Source of the DNA: Phylloscopus collybita | Taxonomy: Eukaryota; Chordata; Aves; Passeriformes; Phylloscopidae | DNA length: 64,000 bases | Assembly (NCBI GenBank): GCA_027886175.1 | Contig: JAJNNQ010000078.1 | Location: forward strand, 248,001-312,000 | Direction of reading: 5' to 3' | Part shown: positions 46,955-58,334 of the stretch, piece by piece | Layout: each line of letters starts with the position of its first letter | How positions within the stretch are numbered: position 1 is the stretch's first letter | The notes under the pieces: generated by a model | What the model saw: only the letters and a program-made list of their open reading frames with translations | Database searches by the model: none | Told to the model about the DNA's origin: nothing | Program-made: the position numbers and the translations under genes

Positions 46955-47425
46955 CCAGCTGTTCCTTGCTGCTGGTCCTTGTGCTCCCCGTGCCCTCCCC
47001 AGCCCGTATCCCAGAGGCGGTGCCTGTCCTGCCGCAGTGTCCAAAGGCGGCTCCCCCGGCGGGCAGGGCCGGCAGCTCCACGGGGCCGGGCAGCGGCCGG
47101 GGCGTCCCGCAGCCTCCTGGGGGCTGGGGGCCACTGCCGGCCCTGCCCGGGGGTGCTGGGCTCAGGCAGCGCCCGGCGCTGAGCCCCGGCTGCCCCACAG
47201 CCCCGGCCCGGCCCCGCAGCTCCCCACAGGCCCCCAGCCCGTGCTCCCGGTGCCGCAGCTCTGCGCCCGCTCCTGCTGCTGCCAGCACAGAGAAACCCCC
47301 TGAAATCCTGACCTCCTTGTTTTCCTCTCCTGGAAACCGGGGATACAAGGGATCTGCATCAGCTGGCAAATTCTGAGCGTCACACCCTGCTGAAGAATGT
47401 TCCAGTGCTCAGTATTTTTCTCTTC
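46955..47425. other. GC-rich insertion unique to the ZNF-D intron
   Basis: About 450 bp absent from the other three introns, which run straight from CCCCATTT(G)CCAG-like sequence into CTCTTCCTCCTCTTTTCCATC. It is GC-rich with open frames on both strands (46933-47376 plus, 46914-47369 minus). No family is recognised, and no clear target duplication or inverted ends are seen. Confidence 0.5.
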
Positions 47426-48270
47426 CTCCTCTTTTCCATCATCCTTTTTCTTCCCACAGCCATTCCTGCTGCTGCTTCTTGCCTTCACCATATTCCTGCA
47501 CACTCCCCTTCACCCTTTCCCTTCCCAGCTCACCAACACCATCTATCCCCTGTTGTCTAAATCCCTTCTTGACTTTGCTAATTGCCCCCCTGGGTGTCCA
47601 TGTCCTTAATTACCTCTGGGAGAATGTGCAAACTGCTTCGACATTCACTCGAGGGACCTTCAGCGATATTTTGGGATCATCATCCCTTTTGCCAGGACCC
47701 CTTCTTGGCTTTCCCTTTTCCACCCTGCATGGGTGCCCTGCCATGTTTACTCCCTGAAGATCCCAGTGTCCTCCCTGATGAGATTTTCAGTGCTCTTTCC
47801 CTGCCAACTTCACAGACCCCCCTGATCTGTCGCTTCTGTTCTGTGTCCTGATCATACCCCCCTTAATATGCACCCCACTTCTGTCTGGAAGCATCCACAG
47901 AGCTCTATTAAGTCTTTGTTCTTTTCCAAGTTGGTGAATTTAGCAGGACCTTGGCTGAGCAGCAGTCTGTGTGGTCAGTTAATAACAATTTCTGGATCTG
48001 AGGGCTTCTTCTGTCCCTTCCTTATGTCCAAGTGCCTGGCCCTATCTCCAAACAGATTCCCAGCATGTGTTTGTAAAGACACTTAACTCTTATTCCTTTC
48101 ATGGGGGTCCCCTGTTTGTCTAAATCATACTTATGATTTAGAAGTGGTTTTGGCTGAGTCTGGATATTTGGTGACTTTTTGATCTCTATCTTGATTTTTG
48201 GAGGACTTTTGAGCTGAATCTTGATGTTTTGGAGGTTCTTAGAGACACAGGTTGCCCAGTGATTTCCTGA

Positions 48271-49776
<1,506 letters not shown>

Positions 49777-50653
49777 GGGAAGCCCTGGGAGTGCCCTGAG
49801 AGCGGGAAGAGCTTCGTGCGCTGCTCCAGCTCCATCCCCCGTGGGAGGATCGGCGTTGGATGATCCCCAGTGACCCCTGTTGGTCAGAGCCCTGGTGATT
49901 CCTGTTGGGAAGACACCTTGCTGGGGGGCTCCATATCTTCCTGTCTCCCCATGGGCACCTGTATGAACTCAGGGGCAGGAACATCCATTGGGACACAGAC
50001 ACTGGGAATTCTTTGGGGAGAGTGGATTTGTTGACTTTCAACTGCAGAAAATCTTTTGTGTTCAATCCTATCTTCTGGTGGCCTCAAGGAATACTGGATG
50101 GTCTTGGATGTCTATTCCAACCTCAGTGATTCCACAATTTTGATTTCCTGTTGCCTGATGGTGTCTTCCGCAGCCAAATGGTGATGAATTGGGGCATAGA
50201 TCAAGGTTTTGGAGACAGTGGGGTAGAAACCTCTCCAAAAAAGGTTCTTCCTTCCCACTCAAGCATGTGGATCCTTAGCTGGCACGGACACAGAAATCCT
50301 TTTCTTTTGGCCTTGATTTGCTTTTCATTTAATTTCATTCCCTTTAAAAAACTCCCACACTGGGGTAAAAATAAGGACATTGAACTAAGACATGGGTGAG
50401 GACATGGGGGGACATAGACATGGAGAGTGACATGGGGACACATGGACATGGAGGGGGACGTGGTTGTTCATGGGGACACAGAGGGACACGGGCTCAGATG
50501 GAGATGTGGGGGACAATGAGAGGGATCAAAGCCTGGTGGGGAGACAGCCATGGGTGAGGCCATGGTGGGACATGGCCAGTGACATGTGGGGACATGGCCA
50601 TGGCCGGTGCCGTGGTGGGAACTTGCAGGGGCTGTGGGGGATGCTGGGTGTGA
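49777..50653. other. ZNF-D downstream flank with CR1 tail and GGGGACATGG minisatellite
   Basis: Inverted counterpart of 38950-39823. A CR1 tail lies near 50060-50150 and degenerate GGGGACA/CATGG units at about 50400-50610. No gene is seen. Confidence 0.6.
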
Positions 50654-50658
50654 GGGAG

Positions 50659-51310
50659 TGTCCTGGTTTAGGGCAAAATTGAGATGGAACCTCCGAAGGG
50701 GTTCCTCTGAAGAGCAAGCCCAAACGGCCCCTCCCCCCCAGCCGGTCCAGGAAAAGAACTTCCTTAGAGAAAAGTGGAAAAAACTATTTATTAACAAACA
50801 AAATGACCACAAATGCAAAGAATTAATAATATGAAACAATAAAACCTCTGGCCGCTCTGCAGAGAGATGGCAAACAGAGACAGTCCTTGCCGTGGGTGTA
50901 GCTCAGCTCAGCTCAGTCTCTCACCAGCTCCACTCCCTCCGCAGGGCCAGGCCTGGCAGGCCGCAGGTGCCAGCCCTCGCTGCTCCTCTGGGTTTGTCGG
51001 TCCAGAGCAGATTTAAACAGTCCCAAGGAAAAAAAGGAAGGAAAAAAAAAAAAGTCCAGGGAGTCTTCTCTGCCCTAGCTAGCTAAACTAACTAAAAGCA
51101 CAGGAGATCTCTGTCCCACCGCTGTCCGTGGCTCAGACGAACGCCGGAGAGAGAGACGTGGGGGAGTCAGGCCGTTTCTCAAAACAAACTGCGCGCTGCT
51201 GCTTTCTCCCCCTTCGCTCCCAGAACAAGTTTTAAAGGTACAGAACTGAATATACAGCACAAACAGAGCAGACGATTGGGGATACGAGCAGCAAAAGTCA
51301 CCCTACCACA
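50659..51310 (-). repeat. 3' LTR of the young ERV
   Basis: On minus it starts TGTGGTAGGGTGAC and ends CCCTAAACCAGGACA, 652 bp. It contains TTAATAAATAG as a poly(A) signal and a run of T of about 12. Identical to 55534-56185 as read. Confidence 0.95.
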
Positions 51311-51327
51311 TTCCACCCCTTATCCCC
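51311..51327 (-). other. Polypurine tract of the young ERV
   Basis: On minus, GGGGATAAGGGGTGGAA directly abuts the 3' LTR, the expected primer for plus-strand DNA. The same tract is kept in the edited provirus just before 63368. Confidence 0.8.
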
Positions 51328-51464
51328 ATATCGTCAACTTACTACCAAAACCAAAATTCTAATTCTACACACACATACATTATACATATATATATATATA
51401 CAGCTATATACAGAAAATGGTAATAGCATCCAGACTGTGAGTAAATGATATTTACTCATAGTCT

Positions 51465-54400
51465 TCACCCAACAATCAGATCTCCCTGAGGTACACATCG
51501 TGTTGTTCCATCTTTCTGCATTATCCACCATGTGCAACCTGGTCCCTGAGCAAAAACAATCCCACGAATGGGTTTGTCTGTATTTGAGGCAGATTTAATC
51601 CAAACTGTCTTCCCTAACAACCCTCTCACATGTACCACTGGGACTTTATCTCCGTCTACTGTAGATAGGAGCTCAGACTGGGCTGGGCCTGCTCTGTTGG
51701 TGGAACCTCGGGTGTTAACTAACCAGGTGGCCTTTGCTAAGTGTTGCTCCCAATTTTTGAAAGATCCTCCACCTAATGCCTTCAAGGTGGTTTTTAACAG
51801 TCCATTGCACCTCTCCACTTTGCCTGCAGCTGGTGCATGGTAGGGGATATGGTACACCCACTCAATGCCATGTTCCCTAGCCCAGGTGTTTATGAGGCTA
51901 TTCTTGAAATGAGTCCCATTGTCTGACTCAATCCTCTCAGGGGTACCATGCCTCCAAAGAACTTGCTTTTCTAGGCCCAGGATGGTGTTCCGGGCAGTGG
52001 CATGAGGCACAGGATAGGTCTCCAGCCACCCAGTGGTGGCTTCCACCATGGTCAGCACGTAGCGCTTACCTTGGCGGGTTTGGGGCAGCGTGATGTAATC
52101 AATCTGCCAGGCCTCCCCATACTTATACTTGGACCACCGTCCACCGTACCAGAGGGGCTTCACCCGCTTGGCCTGCTTGATGGCAGCACACGTCTCACAA
52201 TCGTGGATAACTTGGGAAATACTGTCCATGGTTAGATCCACCCCTCGGTCTCGTGCCCACTTATAGGTGGCATCCCTGCCCTGATGACCTGAAGCATCAT
52301 GGGCCCACCGAGCCAGGAACAACTCTCCCTTATGTTGCCAATCTAAGTCTATCTTTGATACTTCTATTTTTGCAGCCTGATCTACCTGCTCATTGTTTCG
52401 GTGTTCCTCCTTAGCCCGACTCTTGGGAACATGGGCGTCTACATGACGAACTTTTACAGATAGTTTCTCCATTCTGGTGGCAATGTCTTTCCACTCATCA
52501 GCAGCCCAGATTGGTTTTCCCCTACGTTGCCAGTTGGCTTTTTTCCACCTTTCCAGCCAGCCCCACAGAGCATTGGCTACCATCCACGAATCAGTGTAGA
52601 GGTAGACCTTTGGCCACTTCTCTTTTTCAGCAATGTCCAGGGCCAATTGAACAGCTTTGAGTTCGGCAAGCTGGCTTGACCCACCTTCTCCTTCAGTGGC
52701 TTGTGCAACTTGTCTTGTGGGGCTCCATACTGCTGCTTTCCACTTTCGTTTCATCCCTACGATGCGACAGGAACCGTCAGTGAAAAGAGCGTAGCGTGTT
52801 TCTTCTGCTGGCAGTTGGTTGTATGGTGGAGCTTCTTCAGCCCGGGTTACTTGCTCCTGTTCCTCTTCATCAATGAGACTAAAGTGTTCACCTTCAGGCC
52901 AGTTTGTAATTATTTCCAAAATCCCAGGACGATTCAGTTTTCCAATACGGGCGCGCTGTGTGATAAGAGCAATCCACTTACTCCATGTGGCATTGGTCGC
53001 GTGGTGGATAGCGGGAACCTCTGCTTTGAACATCCACCCCAGCACCGGTAGTCGGGGTGCCAAGAAGAGTTGTGCTTCAGTGCCTATTACCTCTGAGGCA
53101 GCCTGAATTCCTTCATAGGCTGCTAAAATTTCCTTTTCTGTTGGAGTGTAGTTGGCTTCCGCCCCTCGGTAGCTTCGACTCCAGAATCCCAATGGTCGGC
53201 CACGCGTCTCACCAGGCATCTTCTGCCAAAGGCTCCAGGACAGACCATGGCTCCCGGCTGCAGAGTAGAGCACATTCTTCACATCTGGTTCTGTCCTAAC
53301 TGGGCCAAGGGCTACTGCATGAGCGATCTCCTGCTTGATCTGGGCAAAGGCGTGTTGCTGTTCTGGGCCCCAGTGGAAATTGTTCTTCTTACGAGTAACC
53401 AGGTACAGAGGGCTCACAATCTGGCTATACTCAGGGATGTGCATCCTCCAAAAGCCTATGGCGCCTAGGAAAGCTTGCGTTTCCTTCTTGTTGGTCGGTG
53501 GAGACATTGCTGTGATCTTGTTAATGACATCGGTGGGAATCTGGCGCCGCCCATCTTCCCACTTTATTCCCAAGAACTGGATCTCTCGAGCAGGTCCCTT
53601 AACTTTGCTCTTCTTGATAGCAAAACCAGCTTTCAGGAGAATCTGGATGATCTTCTCTCCTTTCTCAAACACTTCACCTGCAGTGTTTCCCCATACAATG
53701 ATGTCATCAATGTACTGCAGATGTTCTGGAGCCTCACCCTTTTCTAATGCAGTCTGAATGAGTCCATGGCAGATGGTGGGGCTGTGCTTCCACCCCTGGG
53801 GCAGTCGGTTCCAGGTGTACTGCACTCCCCTCCATGTGAAGGCAAACTGAGGCCTGCATTCTGCAGCCAGAGGGATGGAGAAAAACGCATTGGCAATATC
53901 AATAGTGGCGTACCACCTCGCTGCCTTGGACTCCAGCTCGTACTGGAGTTCCAGCATGTCCGGTACGGCAGCGCTCAGCGGCGGAGTCACTTCATTCAAT
54001 GCACGATAGTCCACAGTCAATCTCCAATCTCCATCAGACTTGCGCACAGGCCAAATGGGGCTATTAAAGGGTGAGTGGGTTTTGCTGACCACCCCTTGGC
54101 TCTCCAGCTCACGGATCATCTTGTGGATGGGAATCACAGCATCTCGAGTGGTTCTGTACTGTCGGCGATGCACCGTCGAAGTGGCAATTGGCACTCGTTG
54201 CTCTTCCCCCTTCAGGAGTCCTACTGCAGATGGGTTCTCTGATAGCCCAGGCAAAGTGTTCAACTGCTTAACACCTTCTGTCTCTACAGCCGCTATCCCA
54301 AATGCCCACCTGAGTCCCTTTGGGTCTTTGAAATACCCATTTCGGAGGAAGTCTATGCCCAAAATGCATGGGGCCTCTGGGCCTGTCACAATAGGGTGTT

Positions 54401-54593
54401 TCTTCCACTCGTTTCTAGTCAGGCTCACATCGGCTTCCACCAAAGTAAAATCCTGTGATCCCCCTGTCACACCAGCGATAGAAACAGATTCTTCCCCCAC
54501 ATGTCTTGATGGGATTATTGTGCACTGCGCACCAGTGTCAACCAAGGCCTTATATTCTTGTGGTTCAGATGTGCCAGGCCAACGAATCCACAC
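51465..54593 (-). CDS. pol: Pro-Pol polyprotein of the young ERV, uninterrupted
   Basis: 1042 residues from the first start codon of the frame, which is open up to the amber stop at 54650-54648. Protease: DTG at residues 19-21 and ILGIDFL at 77-83. Reverse transcriptase: first catalytic Asp in ATIDIANAFF (about 232) and YIDD at 294-297. RNase H: Asp in LFTDGS (606), Glu in LAELKA (644) and Asp in YTDSW (668). Integrase: zinc-binding His765, His770, Cys799 and Cys802, then the D,D-35-E triad at Asp832, Asp891 and Glu927. All catalytic residues are present and no stop or shift is seen. There is no dUTPase. The products would copy and integrate the element. It shares a frame with the gag-like frame upstream. 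Confidence 0.93.
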   Translation of the reverse strand: MWIRWPGTSEPQEYKALVDTGAQCTIIPSRHVGEESVSIAGVTGGSQDFTLVEADVSLTRNEWKKHPIVTGPEAPCILGIDFLRNGYFKDPKGLRWAFGIAAVETEGVKQLNTLPGLSENPSAVGLLKGEEQRVPIATSTVHRRQYRTTRDAVIPIHKMIRELESQGVVSKTHSPFNSPIWPVRKSDGDWRLTVDYRALNEVTPPLSAAVPDMLELQYELESKAARWYATIDIANAFFSIPLAAECRPQFAFTWRGVQYTWNRLPQGWKHSPTICHGLIQTALEKGEAPEHLQYIDDIIVWGNTAGEVFEKGEKIIQILLKAGFAIKKSKVKGPAREIQFLGIKWEDGRRQIPTDVINKITAMSPPTNKKETQAFLGAIGFWRMHIPEYSQIVSPLYLVTRKKNNFHWGPEQQHAFAQIKQEIAHAVALGPVRTEPDVKNVLYSAAGSHGLSWSLWQKMPGETRGRPLGFWSRSYRGAEANYTPTEKEILAAYEGIQAASEVIGTEAQLFLAPRLPVLGWMFKAEVPAIHHATNATWSKWIALITQRARIGKLNRPGILEIITNWPEGEHFSLIDEEEQEQVTRAEEAPPYNQLPAEETRYALFTDGSCRIVGMKRKWKAAVWSPTRQVAQATEGEGGSSQLAELKAVQLALDIAEKEKWPKVYLYTDSWMVANALWGWLERWKKANWQRRGKPIWAADEWKDIATRMEKLSVKVRHVDAHVPKSRAKEEHRNNEQVDQAAKIEVSKIDLDWQHKGELFLARWAHDASGHQGRDATYKWARDRGVDLTMDSISQVIHDCETCAAIKQAKRVKPLWYGGRWSKYKYGEAWQIDYITLPQTRQGKRYVLTMVEATTGWLETYPVPHATARNTILGLEKQVLWRHGTPERIESDNGTHFKNSLINTWAREHGIEWVYHIPYHAPAAGKVERCNGLLKTTLKALGGGSFKNWEQHLAKATWLVNTRGSTNRAGPAQSELLSTVDGDKVPVVHVRGLLGKTVWIKSASNTDKPIRGIVFAQGPGCTWWIMQKDGTTRCVPQGDLIVG

Positions 54594-54647
54594 AGTCCAA
54601 AAAACACGGTTTTCCCTAGCCTCTACCTGGCTAGAGGCAGGGCCCCT

Positions 54648-55190
54648 CTAAGCCTGGTTATCCGTCTTTCCCTGGGAAACTGGAGCTACTTCCCTCTTGG
54701 TGGAATTACCTCTCTGAGTCTTGCCTTCCAACAATTCACGCAGCCGTTGTGCCAAATCGTCAGTAGATTTTCCATCCCATTTCCTCATGTCTTCCCCAGA
54801 ATCACGCAGAAAGGACCACAGCTTAGTTCGTGGGATACCGCTTTTTTCCCTATCTGGAGAACGTCTGCGCTTGGTACCAGAACCTCTGATCTGTACTGCA
54901 GAGGTTTGGAGAATGTCCTCTCTGAGTTGTTTGTGGTTCTCCTCTATCTTATCTTCTAATGTCTGCATACGCGTTTCTAGAGCTGCAATTCTGGCATGTG
55001 TCGGGCCATGCACAGCATCTGCATATGCTCGGAGCTTCTTTGCCATATCCCTCACGGTCTCCCTCGTGTCATCTCGCTTCATCCCCTCTAACAAACTGAG
55101 TACAATTATTAATAAATTCCCAAAACATGCTACTGGAACTAGGATGCAGGGTAGGACGAAGAAGCCATAAACCAAACATACCAGGCACAA
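54648..55190 (-). CDS. Gag-position frame of the young ERV: hydrophobic start, coiled coil
   Basis: 180 residues ending in TAG at 54650-54648, in the same frame as pro-pol. The first 35 residues are hydrophobic (VYGFFVLPCILVPVACFG). Then comes a probable coiled coil (about 45-95, IAALETRMQTLEDKIEENHK), a basic stretch (GTKRRRSPDREK) and a charged tail. There is no matrix, capsid or CCHC knuckle. It is far shorter than a normal gag. The initiating ATG is uncertain, because the hydrophobic part overlaps the leader frame at 55069-55428. It could be a gag remnant left by internal deletion. Confidence 0.5.
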   Translation of the reverse strand: MCLVCLVYGFFVLPCILVPVACFGNLLIIVLSLLEGMKRDDTRETVRDMAKKLRAYADAVHGPTHARIAALETRMQTLEDKIEENHKQLREDILQTSAVQIRGSGTKRRRSPDREKSGIPRTKLWSFLRDSGEDMRKWDGKSTDDLAQRLRELLEGKTQRGNSTKREVAPVSQGKTDNQA

Positions 55191-55428
55191 ACTCCAGTAC
55201 CTGTATAAGCTTCCTATAAATCATGATTGCTAAACCGAGGACAATAGCAACCCTAACTCGTGCACCTCTAGTATAAAAGCTACGTGTTAGAGACAACATT
55301 GGAGCTACTGCTGAATAAGAAAACAAACCTAGGGACCAGAGAGGTATTAAAATTTCAAAAAAGCCTAGGGAACAAAAACACAGAAAGGACTCCATCCCAA
55401 GAGACATTAGGAATTCAATGAGCAACAT
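55069..55428 (-). CDS. Small hydrophobic leader frame of the young ERV
   Basis: 119 residues, beginning about 80 bases after the PBS, with two or three likely membrane segments (IEFLMSLGMESFLCFCSLGF; VRVAIVLGLAIMIY). It overlaps the gag-position frame in another frame. A similar hydrophobic potential follows the PBS of the older element at 57020. No homologue is recognised, and whether it is translated is unknown. Confidence 0.35.
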   Translation of the reverse strand: MLLIEFLMSLGMESFLCFCSLGFFEILIPLWSLGLFSYSAVAPMLSLTRSFYTRGARVRVAIVLGLAIMIYRKLIQVLEFVPGMFGLWLLRPTLHPSSSSMFWEFINNCTQFVRGDEAR

Positions 55429-55505
55429 ATCTACTCAATACTCTATCCCCACACAAAGTAAAACCAAAAAAGCAGTCAATGCAAGTTTTTTCCACTCTCT
55501 CTCGA

Positions 55506-55523
55506 GCCCCACGTTGGGCGCCA
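55506..55523 (-). other. Primer-binding site for tRNA-Lys-1,2
   Basis: On minus TGGCGCCCAACGTGGGGC, an exact match to the known Lys-1,2 PBS, ten bases inside the 5' LTR. Confidence 0.9.
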
Positions 55524-55533
55524 AATAAATGTA

Positions 55534-56185
55534 TGTCCTGGTTTAGGGCAAAATTGAGATGGAACCTCCGAAGGGGTTCCTCTGAAGAGCAAGCCCAAAC
55601 GGCCCCTCCCCCCCAGCCGGTCCAGGAAAAGAACTTCCTTAGAGAAAAGTGGAAAAAACTATTTATTAACAAACAAAATGACCACAAATGCAAAGAATTA
55701 ATAATATGAAACAATAAAACCTCTGGCCGCTCTGCAGAGAGATGGCAAACAGAGACAGTCCTTGCCGTGGGTGTAGCTCAGCTCAGCTCAGTCTCTCACC
55801 AGCTCCACTCCCTCCGCAGGGCCAGGCCTGGCAGGCCGCAGGTGCCAGCCCTCGCTGCTCCTCTGGGTTTGTCGGTCCAGAGCAGATTTAAACAGTCCCA
55901 AGGAAAAAAAGGAAGGAAAAAAAAAAAAGTCCAGGGAGTCTTCTCTGCCCTAGCTAGCTAAACTAACTAAAAGCACAGGAGATCTCTGTCCCACCGCTGT
56001 CCGTGGCTCAGACGAACGCCGGAGAGAGAGACGTGGGGGAGTCAGGCCGTTTCTCAAAACAAACTGCGCGCTGCTGCTTTCTCCCCCTTCGCTCCCAGAA
56101 CAAGTTTTAAAGGTACAGAACTGAATATACAGCACAAACAGAGCAGACGATTGGGGATACGAGCAGCAAAAGTCACCCTACCACA
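55534..56185 (-). repeat. 5' LTR of the young ERV
   Basis: 652 bp, identical to 50659-51310 as read. Followed on plus by the GGGAG target duplication. Confidence 0.95.
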
Positions 56186-56597
56186 GGGAGTTGAGGGTTC
56201 CTGGGAGGGACTTGGGGCTTGCTGAGGGCTTTGGGGACCCCAGGCTGAGCGGCTCCGGCAGTGCTGGGAGACCCTGGCGGAGGTTCTGGGGCAGCTGCTC
56301 AAGGAGCCCCTGACCTGGAGCCCCAGCCAGGCATTGGGCTCCTGGAAGGGAATGAACGTCCTTGTCCCCAGGAGGGAAATCCCAGCAGCCCCAGGGTGTT
56401 GGGGGCAGCTGAGAGGCCACAAGAGGGAGGGGAAAGCCAGACAGAGCTGTCCCTCTCCAAAAGTGCCCCCCAAAAATCCCAAACTCATGGATTCTTTGCA
56501 GGAAAAAGCTGCCAGGAGGTGCCTGAATTAAGGGAAAGGAGGGATGGGACGTCCAGACTGAGCAGGAGGGGCCTGGAAGCCCAAAAACCAAGCATGG

Positions 56598-57653
56598 GTG
56601 TCTTGGGTTATGGAACTAAAAAATGTGTATTCTCTTTCATCTGTTCTCAGCCATTGGGGAGATGTTTTTCTTTATCTCTTGTAACTCCGGGGGGTAGGGG
56701 GCTGATGCTTTCTGATAATGGGCCAGCTGCTCAAACCAGGTGGGCAGCCTGACCATCAGGGGGTCAGGTTGTGTTTCTGACTCTGTCAGAGTTTCTAGGA
56801 TTTTTGTTTGTTTATTTGGGGTTCTTTTTTACTGCTACATTTGTATTGTGAATATTTCTAGTGAAGAACTGTTATTCCTATTCCCTTAGCTTTGCCTGAA
56901 AGGCTTGAATTGCAAAATTATAATAATGTGCAGGGGGTGAGGGGTTTACATTCTCCATTCCAAGGGAAACTGCAGCTTTCCCTGGCAGATTCCTGGCTTT
57001 CCAAGCCGAGACAGCTTTTGGCACCCAAGGTGGGGCACAAGGGCATTGAGAGAAAAAGGAATAACAGTTCTGGAGTGACTTAAGTTCTTGTGTACTGGAT
57101 ATAGAAACCTTCTTAAGTAGAATCATGTGGTCTTACCCTGGTTTGGGTGGCATGTGGTTGTGGCTGTATTTCTGCCATTTGCAGGCCCTTGTCTAAACAT
57201 GGGCCCTATAACTAAGGCTCCTGTGGCTGTTATCCAGTTTCCTTTATGGGTTAATAAGGTGAGGAATTCATGGATCTTTAACTTCCTCTGGAAGGCAGGC
57301 ACATGGGTTCCGAGGTATCACACACTAACTGTGTTTTTGGGGTTACTTTAACAGTGGTACCTACTGTGCGGAAATGACACTGGGGGAGATTTTTTCCCAA
57401 CCCTTCACCCAGCTCTTTGGGTCCCACCAGTTTTTGAAGGGTTCAAATCTCCTCTGAATGCCAATGATATCATACAGTGGCTGGTGTTGCTTATAGGCCT
57501 ATTCTATTTATCATTCAGAGATAAGGGGAGATTGACCTGGGTAACCACCCTGACACCTACCCCACAAAATAGAGATGCTGCCCCAGAGCCTGACCCTGCC
57601 CCACAGCCTGCCTCAGAGATAAACCAACCAGATTGCTGAAGGAGTTAGGTGAC
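56598..57653 (+). mobile_element. Older ERV LTR plus leader, host of the next insertion
   Basis: LTR 56598-57014 starts TGTCTTGGGTTATGG and ends CCAAGCCGAGACA. A PBS-like TGGCACCCAAGGTGGGGC follows at 57020-57037 (Lys-1,2 type with three changes). Leader text with many stops continues to 57653, where the edited provirus begins. Its LTR tail resembles that of 13860-15540. Confidence 0.65.
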
Positions 57654-58305
57654 TGTTTTAGGGTGACTATGATTTTTTACAATTTTTAATTGTCTGTTTT
57701 GTTTGTGTTATATATTAAGTTTTGTTCTTTTAAAATTAGTTTTGGGAGCAAAGGAGAAAAAAGAAGTAGCGTGCAGTTTGTTTTGAGAAAACTGTTTGAC
57801 TTTTAAATGTTTTTGTTGTGGTGGTTTGTTTGATATACGGAGAGTAATAGGACAGAGATTTTTTGTGTTTTTAGTTAGTTTTAGCTAGCTGAAGTGAAAA
57901 AGGGTTTTGTACTTCTTTTTTTGGGGTTTTTTTTGAGATTGTTTGAATTTGTTCTAGATGGAAAAATTTAGAAGAGCAGCGAGGGCTTGCACTTGCAGCC
58001 CACTGGGGCCTGGAGTTTTAGAGGGAGTGGGACTGGTGAGAGACTGAGTGAGCTGAGCTGTATTTACAGCAAAGATTTTTTTAGTTCATGTTTTTTTTTT
58101 TCAGAGTAGCCAAAAGTTTTATTGTTTTATATTATTCATTCTTTGTGCTTGTCAGCATCTTGTTTGTTAAATAAATAGTTTTTCTGCTTTTCTCTGAAGA
58201 AGTTCTTTCTTTTTTGGACTGGCTGAGAGAAGGACCCGTTTAAGATTGCTTTCCAGAGGAACGCCCTTTGGAGGTTTCCTCCCAAATTTGCCCTAAACCA
58301 AGACA
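57654..58305 (+). repeat. 5' LTR of the edited provirus, C-to-T rich
   Basis: Starts TGTTTTAGGGTGAC and ends CTAAACCAAGACA. Against its own 3' LTR, C to T changes dominate in the U3/R part (CTCCTGTGCTCTGAGTCAG becomes TTTTTTGTGTTTTTAGTTAG), with fewer G to A. Confidence 0.85.
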
Positions 58306-58334
58306 TATATTGGTATTGGCACCCAACATGGGGC

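Larger units (their letters stand above)
50659..56185 (-). mobile_element. Young ERV-L/spuma-like provirus, 5.5 kb, minus orientation
   Basis: Two 652-bp LTRs with no difference found by eye. The element is flanked by GGGAG on both sides (50654-50658, 56186-56190); the intact flank in the other arm confirms a clean insertion. Read on minus: LTR, tRNA-Lys-1,2 PBS, two short leader/gag-like frames, an amber stop, one uninterrupted pro-RT-RNase H-integrase frame, polypurine tract, LTR. There is no env and no recognisable capsid or nucleocapsid. The 5-bp duplication, Lys-1,2 primer and pol type fit class III (ERV-L, spuma-related) elements. Identical LTRs mean very recent insertion, perhaps polymorphic. 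Confidence 0.88.

Noticed and set aside
53975..54651. Plus-strand frame opposite the young ERV protease
   Set aside because: Antisense shadow of pol.
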